Below, piece after piece: positions 18,865 through 26,993 of a DNA stretch of 64,000 bases; positions within the stretch are counted from its first letter, which is position 1, and every line of letters begins with the position of its first letter. The notes beneath the pieces are model-generated. The model was not told where the DNA came from. It saw nothing but the letters and a program-made list of their open reading frames with translations, and did not search any database. The position numbers and the translations under genes were made by a program. Origin of the DNA: Halomonas elongata DSM 2581 (GTDB taxonomy: Bacteria > Pseudomonadota > Gammaproteobacteria > Pseudomonadales > Halomonadaceae); assembly GCF_000196875.2 (NCBI RefSeq), contig NC_014532.2, positions 496,001 to 560,000 on the forward strand, given 5' to 3'.

Positions 18865-18941
18865 TCGATACCACCGAGCGAGCCTGACGGCTCGCCAATC
18901 CAGCGGGCATGACCGCCCGGTATGCATGAATCTCCATCTCG

Positions 18942-18973
18942 CAGGGCCGCGCCAGCACGCGGCCCTGTTTTTT
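18942..18973 (+). terminator. Rho-independent terminator after the binding-protein gene
   Basis: Perfect 10-bp arms CAGGGCCGCG / CGCGGCCCTG around a 6-base loop, followed by a run of six T. A smaller hairpin (7-bp arms, GCGAGCC/GGCTCGC) precedes it at 18878-18895. Confidence 0.85.
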
Positions 18974-19243
18974 GTGGAAATACTTCATCGAAGTTTACCC
19001 AGCTTTCTGGGTGACATACCGAACCGGCGTGCTAGGCTGGGCTAAGATATATAAGAAGCGGGTATAGGAAGGTCAGTTAATGGTGCTGTATATGCTGAGT
19101 TGTTCTTGATTTTTTTGTTGGTTTTAGCCCTGACGCTCGAATTGAGCGTGTCGAAGTTTGGCGTGAAAGGGTGTGGTTGTGTATTCAGTGAAATAATATG
19201 ATGATGTTTTTCATTATTGGTGAATGTTGATTGTAGGGCGAAT
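18974..19243. other. AT-rich non-coding stretch
   Basis: This region marks a change in base composition from the GC-rich genes to its left. It contains T-rich stretches and a 6-bp inverted repeat ACGCTC/GAGCGT at 19133-19149, and presumably the promoter of the deaminase gene. I see no convincing gene in it. Confidence 0.4.
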
Positions 19244-19675
19244 GTGGAATCTCACGAAATTTACATGAGGCTGGCGCTTAGGGAGTCAAGAAAGGCGCTG
19301 CCAGAGTGCTTGCCTAATCCCCCTGTTGGGTGTGTTCTGGCCAGAAGAGGTGTAGTGGTGTCCAGGGGGTATACGAAAGCCCCGGGAGGATACCATGCAG
19401 AGGCTGATGCCTTGGCTGGATATGAAGGGCCATCATCGGACCTGACTGCCTATGTGACATTGGAACCTTGCTCTTTCCACGGAAGAACGCCGTCATGTGC
19501 AGATGCACTTATTGACCAGGGAGTCAGTCTTGTAGTCGTTGCACTAGTCGATCCCGATCCCAGGAATGACGGTCGGGGTTTGACGAAGCTTCGCCGGGCT
19601 GGGGTTGATGTTATTGAGGGTGTCTGTGCCCGAGAGGTGAGCGAATTCTTGACGGCATATTTGAGTGACCACTGA
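19244..19675 (+). CDS. Stand-alone RibD-type deaminase domain protein
   Basis: The 143-residue product has the zinc-dependent cytidine/RibD deaminase signature: NPPVGCVLARRGVVVSRGYT, HAEADAL (zinc His and catalytic Glu), and TLEPCSFHGRTPSCADALID with the two zinc cysteines. In riboflavin synthesis this domain deaminates diaminohydroxyphosphoribosyl-aminopyrimidine, but here the reductase domain that normally follows is absent; the protein ends right after the deaminase. The start is uncertain: GTG at 19244 follows TAGGG; TTG 19217, GTG 19220 and ATG 19265 are alternatives. The gene lies in an AT-richer patch with codons unlike its neighbours, suggesting transfer. Confidence 0.75.
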   Translation: MESHEIYMRLALRESRKALPECLPNPPVGCVLARRGVVVSRGYTKAPGGYHAEADALAGYEGPSSDLTAYVTLEPCSFHGRTPSCADALIDQGVSLVVVALVDPDPRNDGRGLTKLRRAGVDVIEGVCAREVSEFLTAYLSDH

Positions 19676-19786
19676 CCGATTTTTTAGCAGCCTCTTGGGT
19701 TGGAGGCTCCCCTTGTAAACCTTATATGCATCACTATACCAAGGATGGGGGCGGGATCTTCTTTATATTGAGTGTGGGATGGGGAT

Positions 19787-20124
19787 ATGGAACTTAGCTG
19801 TGATTGTGGAAGTATAGAGATTACCGTGACGAAGCCCGATCAGGTGACGGTATGCAACTGCGCTATTTGCAGCCGGTACCAAGCCCTGTGGGGTTACTAT
19901 TCACCAGGCGCGGTGAAGGTAAGAATGGGAGGAATGGGGGGGGGGACGCATATCGTCGTGGGGATAGGGGAATTGAGTTTGTCCGCTGTGCAAACTGCGG
20001 ATGCGTGACCCACTACCGAACGCTGCCTGGTGATGATGATCCTTTGGTGGCTGTTAACTTTCGCATGGCACACGAACGATTAGAAACTGTTTTAGTGAGA
20101 TACAGTAATGGGAAAGATGCTTAG
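19787..20124 (+). pseudogene. GFA-family (CENP-V/GFA zinc domain) gene, frameshifted at a G10 tract
   Basis: Two overlapping frames together make one GFA protein. The first part (MELSCDCGSIEITV ... CNCAICSRYQALWGYYSPGAVKV) carries the CxC and CxxC zinc motifs. The second part (GDRGIEFVRCANCGCVTHYR ... VNFRMAHERLETV) carries the third CxxC and the normal ending. They are out of register across a run of ten G at 19936-19945. One extra G, or two fewer, would join them. GFA-domain proteins are typically zinc enzymes such as S-hydroxymethylglutathione synthase, mostly uncharacterised. It is either a real loss of function, a phase-variable switch or a sequencing error in the homopolymer. Confidence 0.75.
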
Positions 20125-20246
20125 CCAGTTTTTTTGGAGGGATGTTTTTAGAGTTTCATGGTTCCTTATTGTCATGCTATGAAATTTAGGGGCTCGTCGT
20201 GTCATCGTGCTTTTAATGTCATTAAAGCTCACTAGGGAGCGGTTCA

Positions 20247-20561
20247 ATGATCATTGCCATTACCAAATTTCAGTTGCCCAGTCCCATCACGCCGGACGAG
20301 GCAAAGCAAATATTTCTGAGTACAGCTCCAACATACCAAGGGGTGCAGGGTCTTTTTCGTAAGCACTACGTTCTATGGGAAGACAGAAAAACGGTCGGTG
20401 GAATTTATCTGTGGAATTCTAGAGCGGAAGCGGAAGCCACGTATACGGAATGTTGGAAAGCTTTCGTAAGAGATAAGTATGGATCTGAGCCGTCGGTCAC
20501 ATACTTCGATAGCCCCGTCTTGGTCGATAATATTGCCGGCGAAATCATTTCGGATGAATAG
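20247..20561 (+). CDS. YdhR-like putative monooxygenase
   Basis: The 104-residue product resembles the YdhR family (ferredoxin-like alpha/beta barrel): MIIAITKFQLP at the start, then LFRKHYVLWEDRKTVGGIYLWNSRAEAEATY, a stretch nearly diagnostic for that family. The structure suggests monooxygenase-like activity on aromatic compounds, unproven. The start follows AGGGAGCGG. It is the third gene of the AT-rich patch and ends about 85 bases before a strong terminator. Confidence 0.85.
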   Translation: MIIAITKFQLPSPITPDEAKQIFLSTAPTYQGVQGLFRKHYVLWEDRKTVGGIYLWNSRAEAEATYTECWKAFVRDKYGSEPSVTYFDSPVLVDNIAGEIISDE

Positions 20562-20646
20562 ATTGACTGTTTTGGATCGTGGCTCATGGCCAGCATGCCG
20601 TCTATCAAATGGCAGAAAACATCTACTTCTACTCAAAAGCATGGAT

Positions 20647-20674
20647 AAAAACCGAGCCATTTGGCTCGGTTTTT
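20647..20674. terminator. Bidirectional terminator between the ydhR-like and ompW genes
   Basis: A 13-bp perfect inverted repeat, AAAAACCGAGCCA / TGGCTCGGTTTTT, with a 2-base centre. It has a T-run on both strands and separates two convergent genes. Confidence 0.9.
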
Positions 20675-20699
20675 GATGCTTTTGATTCTAGCTTTACGC

Positions 20700-21335
20700 T
20701 TAGAAACGGTAGCTGATACCGCCCATGACCACCAAAGGATCGATATTGACGGTAGTGTCGTAACTGGAGCCGCCGATGGTGGCCGTGGCATCCGTATCGA
20801 TATCCAGGTACCAGGCGGCAGCATTCAGTGCCCAGTGATCGTCAAGCAGGAGGTCGACGCCCAGTTGGGCAGCTACACCCCAGGAGTCATCCAGCTCCAG
20901 GCTTCCACCGTCGACCTTTTCGTCTGAAAAGCGGGTGTAGTTGACTCCCACGCCGGCATAGGGCTGAACCGAGGAATCCGTGCCCCCTAAGGGGTAGTAC
21001 TGCAAGGTCAGCGTAGGCGGTAGGTGCTTGGTCGATGCGGAATTCACGCCGTCCAGCGCGATGTCATGTTCAAAGGGTTCGGCGGCCAGCAGCTCTACGC
21101 CCAGTTTATCCATGAAACGGTAGCCCAGCGTGAAACCAAATCCCCTGTCCTGGTCGACGTCAACGTCACTGACGCCAATGGCGTTGAAGTTTCCGTTGTC
21201 GCTCTTGGGGTCTACCTTGACGATACCGACCCGCGTATAGATATCACCCTTCCCATAATATGCCACTGCCGAAGAAGCATATATCCCGCTGGCCAGGGCC
21301 AGGAAGGCTGCGGACAGTGCAGTAACGTTTTTCAT
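20700..21335 (-). CDS. ompW: OmpW-family outer membrane protein
   Basis: The 211-residue product has a Sec signal (about residues 1-25, ending ASSAVAYY), then GDIYTRVGIVKVDPKSD, GFTLGYRFMDKLGVELLAAEPF and VQPYAGVGVNYTRFSDE, as in OmpW eight-stranded barrels, and ends in GISYRF with the terminal Phe used for outer-membrane assembly. OmpW forms a small hydrophobic channel, often regulated by stress or oxygen. Promoter elements must lie in the 417-bp gap upstream, shared with nfsA. Confidence 0.93.
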   Translation of the reverse strand: MKNVTALSAAFLALASGIYASSAVAYYGKGDIYTRVGIVKVDPKSDNGNFNAIGVSDVDVDQDRGFGFTLGYRFMDKLGVELLAAEPFEHDIALDGVNSASTKHLPPTLTLQYYPLGGTDSSVQPYAGVGVNYTRFSDEKVDGGSLELDDSWGVAAQLGVDLLLDDHWALNAAAWYLDIDTDATATIGGSSYDTTVNIDPLVVMGGISYRF

Positions 21336-21752
21336 GAGCCTTGCTCCCTACGATGTGGTTACTTTTTTCCCTGAATAAAATCCATAAAGGCAGGATTTGG
21401 GCCTGGCCAATACCGATATTCATGACTTTATTATTTGTCGGTTCCTCTGTCCTGAGGCAGGTTGTCGCATCCCTTTTATTGAGTGCGAAACATTTTTATT
21501 AACTGTCTTTTTTAGTCACTTTTTGTTTACATTTTTTCATTATTAATTACTTTGAAGTTGGTGGTCTTTGGTGTGTCAGTGACATCTTTGGTGTGCTGTG
21601 AAGTAGGCTGGGAGCCGGATACAGAAAACCACGATGGGAGAGGCGGAAAGCGGGGTGAAGGCCAGGCGATGGGGCGTCGGGATGGAAGAACGTAAGCCGG
21701 TTAAGTATCTTGGTGGGCTCGTTCCATCCGATTCTGCATCCTGAGAGGTCGC
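21336..21752. other. Divergent ompW-nfsA intergenic region
   Basis: The ompW-proximal part (21400-21560) is AT-rich with several T-runs and is a probable promoter zone. At 21565-21595 an 11-base direct repeat surrounds a palindrome (listed separately). I see no convincing gene; minus-strand open frames here read into nfsA and look like shadows. Confidence 0.5.
21565..21595. promoter_or_regulatory. Composite repeat, probable regulator site
   Basis: TCTTTGGTGTG occurs at 21565-21575 and again at 21585-21595, exactly 20 bases apart (about two helical turns), and the palindrome TGTCA-G-TGACA lies at 21574-21584 between them. Such face-of-helix spacing is typical of a binding site for a dimeric or paired regulator of nfsA or ompW. 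The regulator is unknown. Confidence 0.5.
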
Positions 21753-22490
21753 ATGAACCCTACCATCGAGCTGATGAAGTCCCACCGTTCGGTCCGCCAG
21801 TTCACCGATCAGCGGATTCCCCGCGAGACGCTGCTCGAGCTGATCCGCGCCGGCCAGGGCGCCGCCACGTCCAGCCATGTGCAGGCGTATAGCGTCATCC
21901 ACGTAACGAACCCGACCAACCGCGAGCGTATCGCCGAGTTGGCCGGCGGTCAGGACTATATCGCCACCTGCTCCGACTTCCTGGTGTTCTGTGCCGACAT
22001 GAAGCGTCCCACCGAGGCGTCCGAGCGTACCGGTGCCAGCGTCACGCGCGGCATGACCGAGCAACTACTGGTGGCCAGCGTCGATACCGCGCTGATGGCG
22101 CAGAACGTGGCACTGGCCGCCGAGTCCGAAGGGCTGGGAATTTGCTACATCGGTGGCATCCGCAACAATCCGGCAGCCATCAGCGACCTGCTGCGGCTGC
22201 CGGCACACGTTTATCCGGTGTTCGGCATGTGTCTGGGCTATCCGGATAAGGAGAATCTCCCGGAGGTCAAACCACGCCTGCCGGTAGAGGCGATCCTCAA
22301 GGAAGACGCCTACACCGATGATACGGAAGAGGTTGCCGCCTTCGATGAGTCCATGCGGCGCTATTACAGCCAGCGCAGTGGTGGACGCAAGAATTCCGAC
22401 TGGTCCCACAACCTGACGCCGCTGTTCGATACCAAGCTGCGCCCGCACATGCGCGACTTTCTGGTCGAGCGAGGCTTCGAGATGAAGTGA
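21753..22490 (+). CDS. nfsA: Oxygen-insensitive NADPH nitroreductase NfsA
   Basis: The 245-residue product starts MNPTIELMKSHRSVRQFTDQRI, the typical NfsA opening with the FMN-binding HRSVR, and contains QAYSVIHV, GLGICYIGGIRNNPAAISDLLRLP and VFGMCLGYPDKENLPEVKPRLP, all diagnostic of the NfsA/FRP group. It reduces nitroaromatics and quinones with NADPH by two-electron steps. The ribosome binding site is GAGAGG. It is monocistronic by position. Confidence 0.93.
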   Translation: MNPTIELMKSHRSVRQFTDQRIPRETLLELIRAGQGAATSSHVQAYSVIHVTNPTNRERIAELAGGQDYIATCSDFLVFCADMKRPTEASERTGASVTRGMTEQLLVASVDTALMAQNVALAAESEGLGICYIGGIRNNPAAISDLLRLPAHVYPVFGMCLGYPDKENLPEVKPRLPVEAILKEDAYTDDTEEVAAFDESMRRYYSQRSGGRKNSDWSHNLTPLFDTKLRPHMRDFLVERGFEMK

Positions 22491-22606
22491 GCGTGACGAC
22501 CCTGGTTTTTCGGGCACCGCGCGTCGTGAGCCGAGCCGGCAGGTGAGCTGCGGCTCGGTGCAAGAACCAGGGTCGATGGGGAACAGTGCCCCTTCGGGCA
22601 AGGGGA

Positions 22607-23503
22607 TTACTCCAATCCCATTTGTGGCCATTGCTCCAACAGGTACTCCTTGAAGAGTCGGGTTTTGGCGAGGGGAGACCTGCCCGATGGCCAGACGATA
22701 TGCACAGGTACTGGTGGGAGTTCATACGAGGTCAGGACGAGTTCCACCTGCCCGGCATCGACCAGATGGCGGATTTGCCACAGCGGAGAGAAGCCCAGAC
22801 CCAGTTCATGGGTAACGGCCGAATAGATCGCCGTCATGGTATCGGCCCGGAAGGAGCCCGATACCGGGACAGATCGTGTCCTGCCGTTTATCTGAAATGT
22901 CCATTGGTTCGGGTGGCGGTCTACTGTCCTGAGAATGCAGGCATGTCGTTGCAAGTCGTCCGGGTGCCGAGGGCGGCCGTGGCGCGCGAAATAGCCGGGA
23001 GCGCCGAATACCACGCGACGTAGCGAGCCCAGTCGCCGGGCTTTCAGGTCGGAGTCGGGCAATTCGCCGATGCGTACCGCTAGATCGAGTTCCTCTTCCT
23101 CGAAGTTCACGAACCGGTCGCTCAGCTTGAGCTCGACGTCAATTTCCGGATAGCGACGCATGAAATCTGCAATGACAGGCATCAAGTAGACAGGTGCGAA
23201 CAGCACGGGAGCCCCGATACGCAGCAGTCCCGATGGTGCGATGCGGCTGTCGGTGGCTTCGAGCCTGGCTTCCTTTATCTCCTCGAGCGCCGGTTTGACG
23301 CGGCGGTAGAAAGCGAGTCCCGCTTCGCTGGGTGTCGAACGGCGTGTCGTGCGTTCGACCAGCTCGATCCCGAGGTTGTCTTCCAGGGTTGCCAGGGCGC
23401 GACTCACCGATTGCACGCTGCGATCAAGCCAGCGGGCCGCGGCCGTCAGCCCTCCTTGCTCCACCACTCCAACGAAAGCCTCCAAGTCTTCCAAGCGTTC
23501 CAT
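22607..23503 (-). CDS. LysR-family regulator
   Basis: The 298-residue product has the LysR winged helix (MERLEDLEAFVGVVEQGGLTAAARWLDRSVQSVSRALATLE, residues 1-41) and a CrgA-like effector domain (PVYLMPVIADFMRRYPEIDVELKLSDRFVNF). It is divergent from the NmrA-like gene at 23616, the usual pairing of a regulator with an oxidoreductase, and so probably controls the NmrA-DUF2798-SDR genes. Confidence 0.92.
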   Translation of the reverse strand: MERLEDLEAFVGVVEQGGLTAAARWLDRSVQSVSRALATLEDNLGIELVERTTRRSTPSEAGLAFYRRVKPALEEIKEARLEATDSRIAPSGLLRIGAPVLFAPVYLMPVIADFMRRYPEIDVELKLSDRFVNFEEEELDLAVRIGELPDSDLKARRLGSLRRVVFGAPGYFARHGRPRHPDDLQRHACILRTVDRHPNQWTFQINGRTRSVPVSGSFRADTMTAIYSAVTHELGLGFSPLWQIRHLVDAGQVELVLTSYELPPVPVHIVWPSGRSPLAKTRLFKEYLLEQWPQMGLE

Positions 23504-23615
23504 TGATTTTACCGATTTCCGACAAGGTGATTCTCATTTTAGCGGGATTCTCTCGGGGGAAGAGGTGGATACCATCGTCGTCACGAACCTGGAAACCCAT
23601 TGCAGGAGGTCGGGA

Positions 23616-24509
23616 ATGAGTCAGGCAACCCCCACACGTCCCAGCCCCACGGTCCTCGTCGTTGGCGCGACGGGACGCTTTGCAGGCCTTGTCGTACCAG
23701 CGCTGGTCGAGCGAGGTGCCCGGGTCAGAGCACTGATCCGCAATCCGGAAAGGGCTTCCTCGGCACGCCATCGAGGTGCCAGCGAAATCGCGATCGGCGA
23801 TCTTCGGGATCGCCCGAGCCTTGTTCGAGCCATGGAGGGTATCGACGGTGTCTTTCATATTGGACCCGCTTTCGTGCCCGACGAAGCGGAGTTGGGCGTT
23901 ACGCTCGTTGAGGTGGCGAAACAGGCGGGCGTGCGCAAGTTCGTGTTTTCGTCGGTCATTCAGCCGACGAATACGCAGCTGCCGAATCACACGGCCAAGA
24001 TTCCCGTCGAGACTGCACTGTTCCGGTCGGGAATGGAGTACACGATCCTCCAGCCAGCCAACTTTTTTCAGAACATCGAAGGAGCCTGGCGCACTGTCAT
24101 GACGGACGGCACCTTTGGCGAACCTTTTCCCGTGACATCGCGCGTCACGCGCGTCGATTACCGGGACGTCGCCGAGGTGGCTGCCCTGGCCCTGACGGAT
24201 GACCGACTGGCTTATGGCACCTTCGAGCTGTGTGCCACGGAAAAGCTGAACCGAAAGGAAATCGCCACCCTCATGAGCCAGGCACTTGGTCGACGTATCG
24301 AGGCAACGGCCCCGGACTTCGAGACCTGGGCCGAGAGAGCGGCATTACCCTATGACCGGGAGCAGCAACGCCTGCTCGCCAACGTTCATGCCCATTACGC
24401 CGATCATGGAAGCGGTGGAAATGATCTGGTGTTGCGTTCGATCCTGGGTCGACCACCACGCTCTCTGAAGGCCTATATCCAAGAGTTGGCCCAACGAGCC
24501 GATACATGA
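23616..24509 (+). CDS. NmrA-like NAD(P)-binding protein
   Basis: The 297-residue product has VLVVGATGRFAGLVVPALVERGARVRALIR, the GxxGxxG Rossmann motif (residues about 13-42), and YTILQPANFFQNIEGAWR, typical of the NmrA/HSCARG family. These proteins sense or use NAD(P)H; many are quinone oxidoreductases. I set the start at 23616 since GCAGGAGG lies about 10 bases upstream. It is divergent from the LysR gene and followed by the DUF2798 and SDR genes on the same strand. Confidence 0.88.
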   Translation: MSQATPTRPSPTVLVVGATGRFAGLVVPALVERGARVRALIRNPERASSARHRGASEIAIGDLRDRPSLVRAMEGIDGVFHIGPAFVPDEAELGVTLVEVAKQAGVRKFVFSSVIQPTNTQLPNHTAKIPVETALFRSGMEYTILQPANFFQNIEGAWRTVMTDGTFGEPFPVTSRVTRVDYRDVAEVAALALTDDRLAYGTFELCATEKLNRKEIATLMSQALGRRIEATAPDFETWAERAALPYDREQQRLLANVHAHYADHGSGGNDLVLRSILGRPPRSLKAYIQELAQRADT

Positions 24510-24584
24510 GGTTTGCCGTCTTGCTATCGCGTGAGAAGCGGCATTACCCGGGATTCATAAGCTCTGTATTCGAGGAGTGCGAGC

Positions 24585-24851
24585 ATGGTCATATTCACGA
24601 ATTCGTCGACCGGAAAGCTCAAGAAGCTTCCACCTCGCTATAATGCGATCATCATGCCGCTGGTGCTATCCATCCTGATGTCTTGCATCGTTTCGGGTAT
24701 ATCGACCCTGACCAGCATGGGATTCTCCATTCGCTTCTTCGCGTACTGGATGGATGCCTGGCTTATCTCCTGGCTGGTGGCGTTTCCTAGCCTCTTGCTG
24801 GTACTTCCCCTGGTACGTCGCATTGTTGCGGCACTCGTACGTCAAGCATGA
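24585..24851 (+). CDS. DUF2798 small membrane protein
   Basis: The 88-residue product has two membrane helices (about residues 22-45 and 56-78) joined by a short loop and a basic start (KLKKLPPRY), matching DUF2798. Function is unknown, and the family is often found next to oxidoreductase genes controlled by LysR regulators, as here. A GAGTGCGAGC ribosome-binding region precedes the ATG. Confidence 0.85.
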   Translation: MVIFTNSSTGKLKKLPPRYNAIIMPLVLSILMSCIVSGISTLTSMGFSIRFFAYWMDAWLISWLVAFPSLLLVLPLVRRIVAALVRQA

Positions 24852-24990
24852 AAGCTCGATTGCGATTCGATCACAAGAAACGGAGTGCTCGGATTAGCTC
24901 TCTCCACGAGAGTTGGCATGGGAACCGTAACTTGCATGGCGAGTTCTTGGCGTCATCGGTTCCTCATGCCATCGGAAAAAGGGGGAAATC

Positions 24991-25761
24991 ATGCAGACAC
25001 TTCAGCAAAAGGTCGCCATCGTCACGGGAGCCAGTTCCGGTATCGGTCGTGCCACGGCACTGTTGTTCGCCAGTGAAGGGGCGAAGGTCGTTCTTGGCGC
25101 GCGGCGTCAGTCAGAACTCGATGGGGTCGTGGAGGAAATCGAGGCGCTGGGTGGCGAAGCCATTGCCGTGGTCGGTGATGTCCGGGAAGAAGCGCACGCC
25201 AAGGCGCTGGTCAACACGGCCATCGGCCGATTCGGCGGTCTCGACATTGCATTCAACAATGCCGGCACGATCGGGAGAATGGCTCCCACCTCCGAGCTGA
25301 CGCGCGACGACTGGACCCAGGTGATCGAAACGAACCTCACTGGGGCTTTTCTGGGCGCCAGGCATCAGGTACCGGCCCTGCTCGAGCGAGGCGGTGGCAC
25401 GCTGATTTTTACCTCGAGCTTTGTCGGCTACACGGCCAGCATACCCGGTCTGTCGGCCTATGCGGCGAGCAAGGCCGGCCTCATCGGACTGGCGAAAACG
25501 CTGGCCGTCGAGCACGGTGCGCAGGGCCTGCGCGCCAACGCCATCCTCCCGGGTGGGGCGGATACGCCTGCTAATATGGTGAACGCACCAGACGCGACCC
25601 AGGAAGTGCGGGACTTCGTCGAAGGGCTGCATGCTCTCAAGCGGATCGCCAGCCCCGAGGAAATCGCCAGGGCCGTGCTATTCCTGGCCTCCGAGGCCTC
25701 GAGTTTCGTGAGTGGCAGCGCGATGCTCGTGGACGGCGGATTGTCCATCAACAGGACCTGA
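24991..25761 (+). CDS. Classical short-chain dehydrogenase/reductase
   Basis: The 256-residue product has VTGASSGIGRATA (cofactor loop), FNNAGTIG, the catalytic Ser in IFTSSFVG, and YAASKAGL with the catalytic Tyr and Lys, ending SGSAMLVDGGLS. It is a complete classical SDR of the FabG/glucose-1-dehydrogenase type. The residue after the first strand (GARRQSEL) suggests an NADP preference. It is the last of the LysR-divergent group, preceded by GGGGGAAATC. Substrate unknown. Confidence 0.92.
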   Translation: MQTLQQKVAIVTGASSGIGRATALLFASEGAKVVLGARRQSELDGVVEEIEALGGEAIAVVGDVREEAHAKALVNTAIGRFGGLDIAFNNAGTIGRMAPTSELTRDDWTQVIETNLTGAFLGARHQVPALLERGGGTLIFTSSFVGYTASIPGLSAYAASKAGLIGLAKTLAVEHGAQGLRANAILPGGADTPANMVNAPDATQEVRDFVEGLHALKRIASPEEIARAVLFLASEASSFVSGSAMLVDGGLSINRT

Positions 25762-25794
25762 GTATGCGTGTTGCGAGATTTTATTACGGAGCAT

Positions 25795-25826
25795 TTGACC
25801 CTCACGCGACGTGAGGCTCCAGACTT
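25795..25826 (+). promoter_or_regulatory. MerR-type promoter/operator upstream of the TipAS regulator
   Basis: TTGACC (25795-25800) is a -35-like hexamer. It overlaps the perfect dyad CCTCACG-CGA-CGTGAGG (25800-25816), followed by CAGACT near 25820 at 19-bp spacing, the unusually long spacer of MerR-controlled promoters. It sits 40 bases before the merR-family start, indicating autoregulation. Confidence 0.6.
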
Positions 25827-25856
25827 CAGCCACGCGTGGAGGAGAGGAGATAAAGC

Positions 25857-26882
25857 ATGCTGTTACGTGTCGGTGAACTGGCCAAACGCACCGGGCTGAC
25901 CGTCCGGACGTTGCACCATTACGACGACATCGGCCTGCTCAAACCCTCCACGCGTTCCGATGCCGGTTATCGGCTCTATCGACGCCAGGATGTCGCGCGC
26001 CTGCATCGTATACAGGCGCTGCGTTCCCTGGGCATGTCGCTGGCCGAGATCGGCACCTTGCTCGACCAGCCGTCTCCACCGCTGTCGACCGTCATCGAGC
26101 GACAGATGCGCCTGCTGGAACGACAGATCGCGCAGAAGAATCAGTTGCGCGATCGTCTGGCGAATCTGCACCGCCAGGTCGTGAACGGCGAGGAACCGGC
26201 AATGGACGATTGGCTGAAAACACTGGAGTTGATGACGATGTACGACCGCTATTTTTCCCCGGAAGAACTCGACCGGTTGCCTCTCTATCAGGCCGACAAC
26301 GCACGCTGGGCGGAATGGCAAGACCTGGTCAAGGAAGCCGAAGAACTGCAGCAGCAGGGCACGTCTCCTGTCTCACCCGCGGCGCGGGACCTGTCGATGC
26401 GCTGGATGGAGAAACTCGAGCGTGACACCGCCGGCGATCCGGCCCTGCTCGAAAAGCTGAATACCATGCATGCCAACGAGCCTGATGCCCAGGAGCAGTT
26501 GGGAATTTCCAAGAAGGTGTCGGATTTCGTGATGCAGGCGTTCGCCGAGTACAAGCTGACCTTCTATCGGCGCTATCTCTCGGACGCGGAGTTCGATGTC
26601 ATGCGGGAAAACTACCCGCAGTGCATGCACGAATGGCCTCCCTTGATGGCTCGGCTGCGCCAGTTGCTGGAGCAGGGCACCCGTCCCGAGGAACCGGCCG
26701 CGCAACAACTGGCCCGGGAATGGCTGGCACTGTTGCAGCGCTTTGCCGGCGACGACCCGGCCACGCACCAGAAGATCCGGCAGGCCAATGAGCAGGAACC
26801 GGCCCTGAAGGACAGTACCTGGATGGATGATCGCATGAAGGACTATCTGGGCCAGGCCGTCGCGAGTCTGACGGCAGGTTGA
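25857..26882 (+). CDS. MerR-family regulator with TipAS-like effector domain
   Basis: The 341-residue product has the MerR DNA-binding domain at residues 1-70 (VGELAKRTGLTVRTLHHYDDIGLLKPS and YRLYRRQDV), a coiled-coil dimerisation helix to about 110, and a long helical C-terminal part (MTMYDRYFSPEELDRLP and beyond) resembling the TipAS multidrug-binding domain, here extended with what looks like a second copy (about residues 225-330, YKLTFYRRYLSDAEFDVM). Such regulators bind diverse hydrophobic compounds and activate transport genes. A dyad with MerR-type spacing lies upstream; a terminator follows. Confidence 0.88.
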   Translation: MLLRVGELAKRTGLTVRTLHHYDDIGLLKPSTRSDAGYRLYRRQDVARLHRIQALRSLGMSLAEIGTLLDQPSPPLSTVIERQMRLLERQIAQKNQLRDRLANLHRQVVNGEEPAMDDWLKTLELMTMYDRYFSPEELDRLPLYQADNARWAEWQDLVKEAEELQQQGTSPVSPAARDLSMRWMEKLERDTAGDPALLEKLNTMHANEPDAQEQLGISKKVSDFVMQAFAEYKLTFYRRYLSDAEFDVMRENYPQCMHEWPPLMARLRQLLEQGTRPEEPAAQQLAREWLALLQRFAGDDPATHQKIRQANEQEPALKDSTWMDDRMKDYLGQAVASLTAG

Positions 26883-26904
26883 GATCGTTACCCATGCCTT
26901 TTAC

Positions 26905-26936
26905 GGGGCCACGTTGCGGCGTGGCCCTGTTTTTTA
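26905..26936 (+). terminator. Rho-independent terminator after the merR-family gene
   Basis: 8-bp arms GGGCCACG / CGTGGCCC with a 6-base loop at 26906-26927, followed by TGTTTTTT. Placed 24 bases after the stop codon. Confidence 0.85.
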
Positions 26937-26993
26937 CGGCTAGGTGCGCTTTCTTCGACCGCTCAGGTCGTGGCGATGCAACGATGCCTGTGC

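Noticed and set aside
19772..20124. Two independent small genes in the GFA region
   Set aside because: The N-terminal half with two zinc motifs and the C-terminal half with the third only make sense as one GFA protein; treated as one frameshifted gene.
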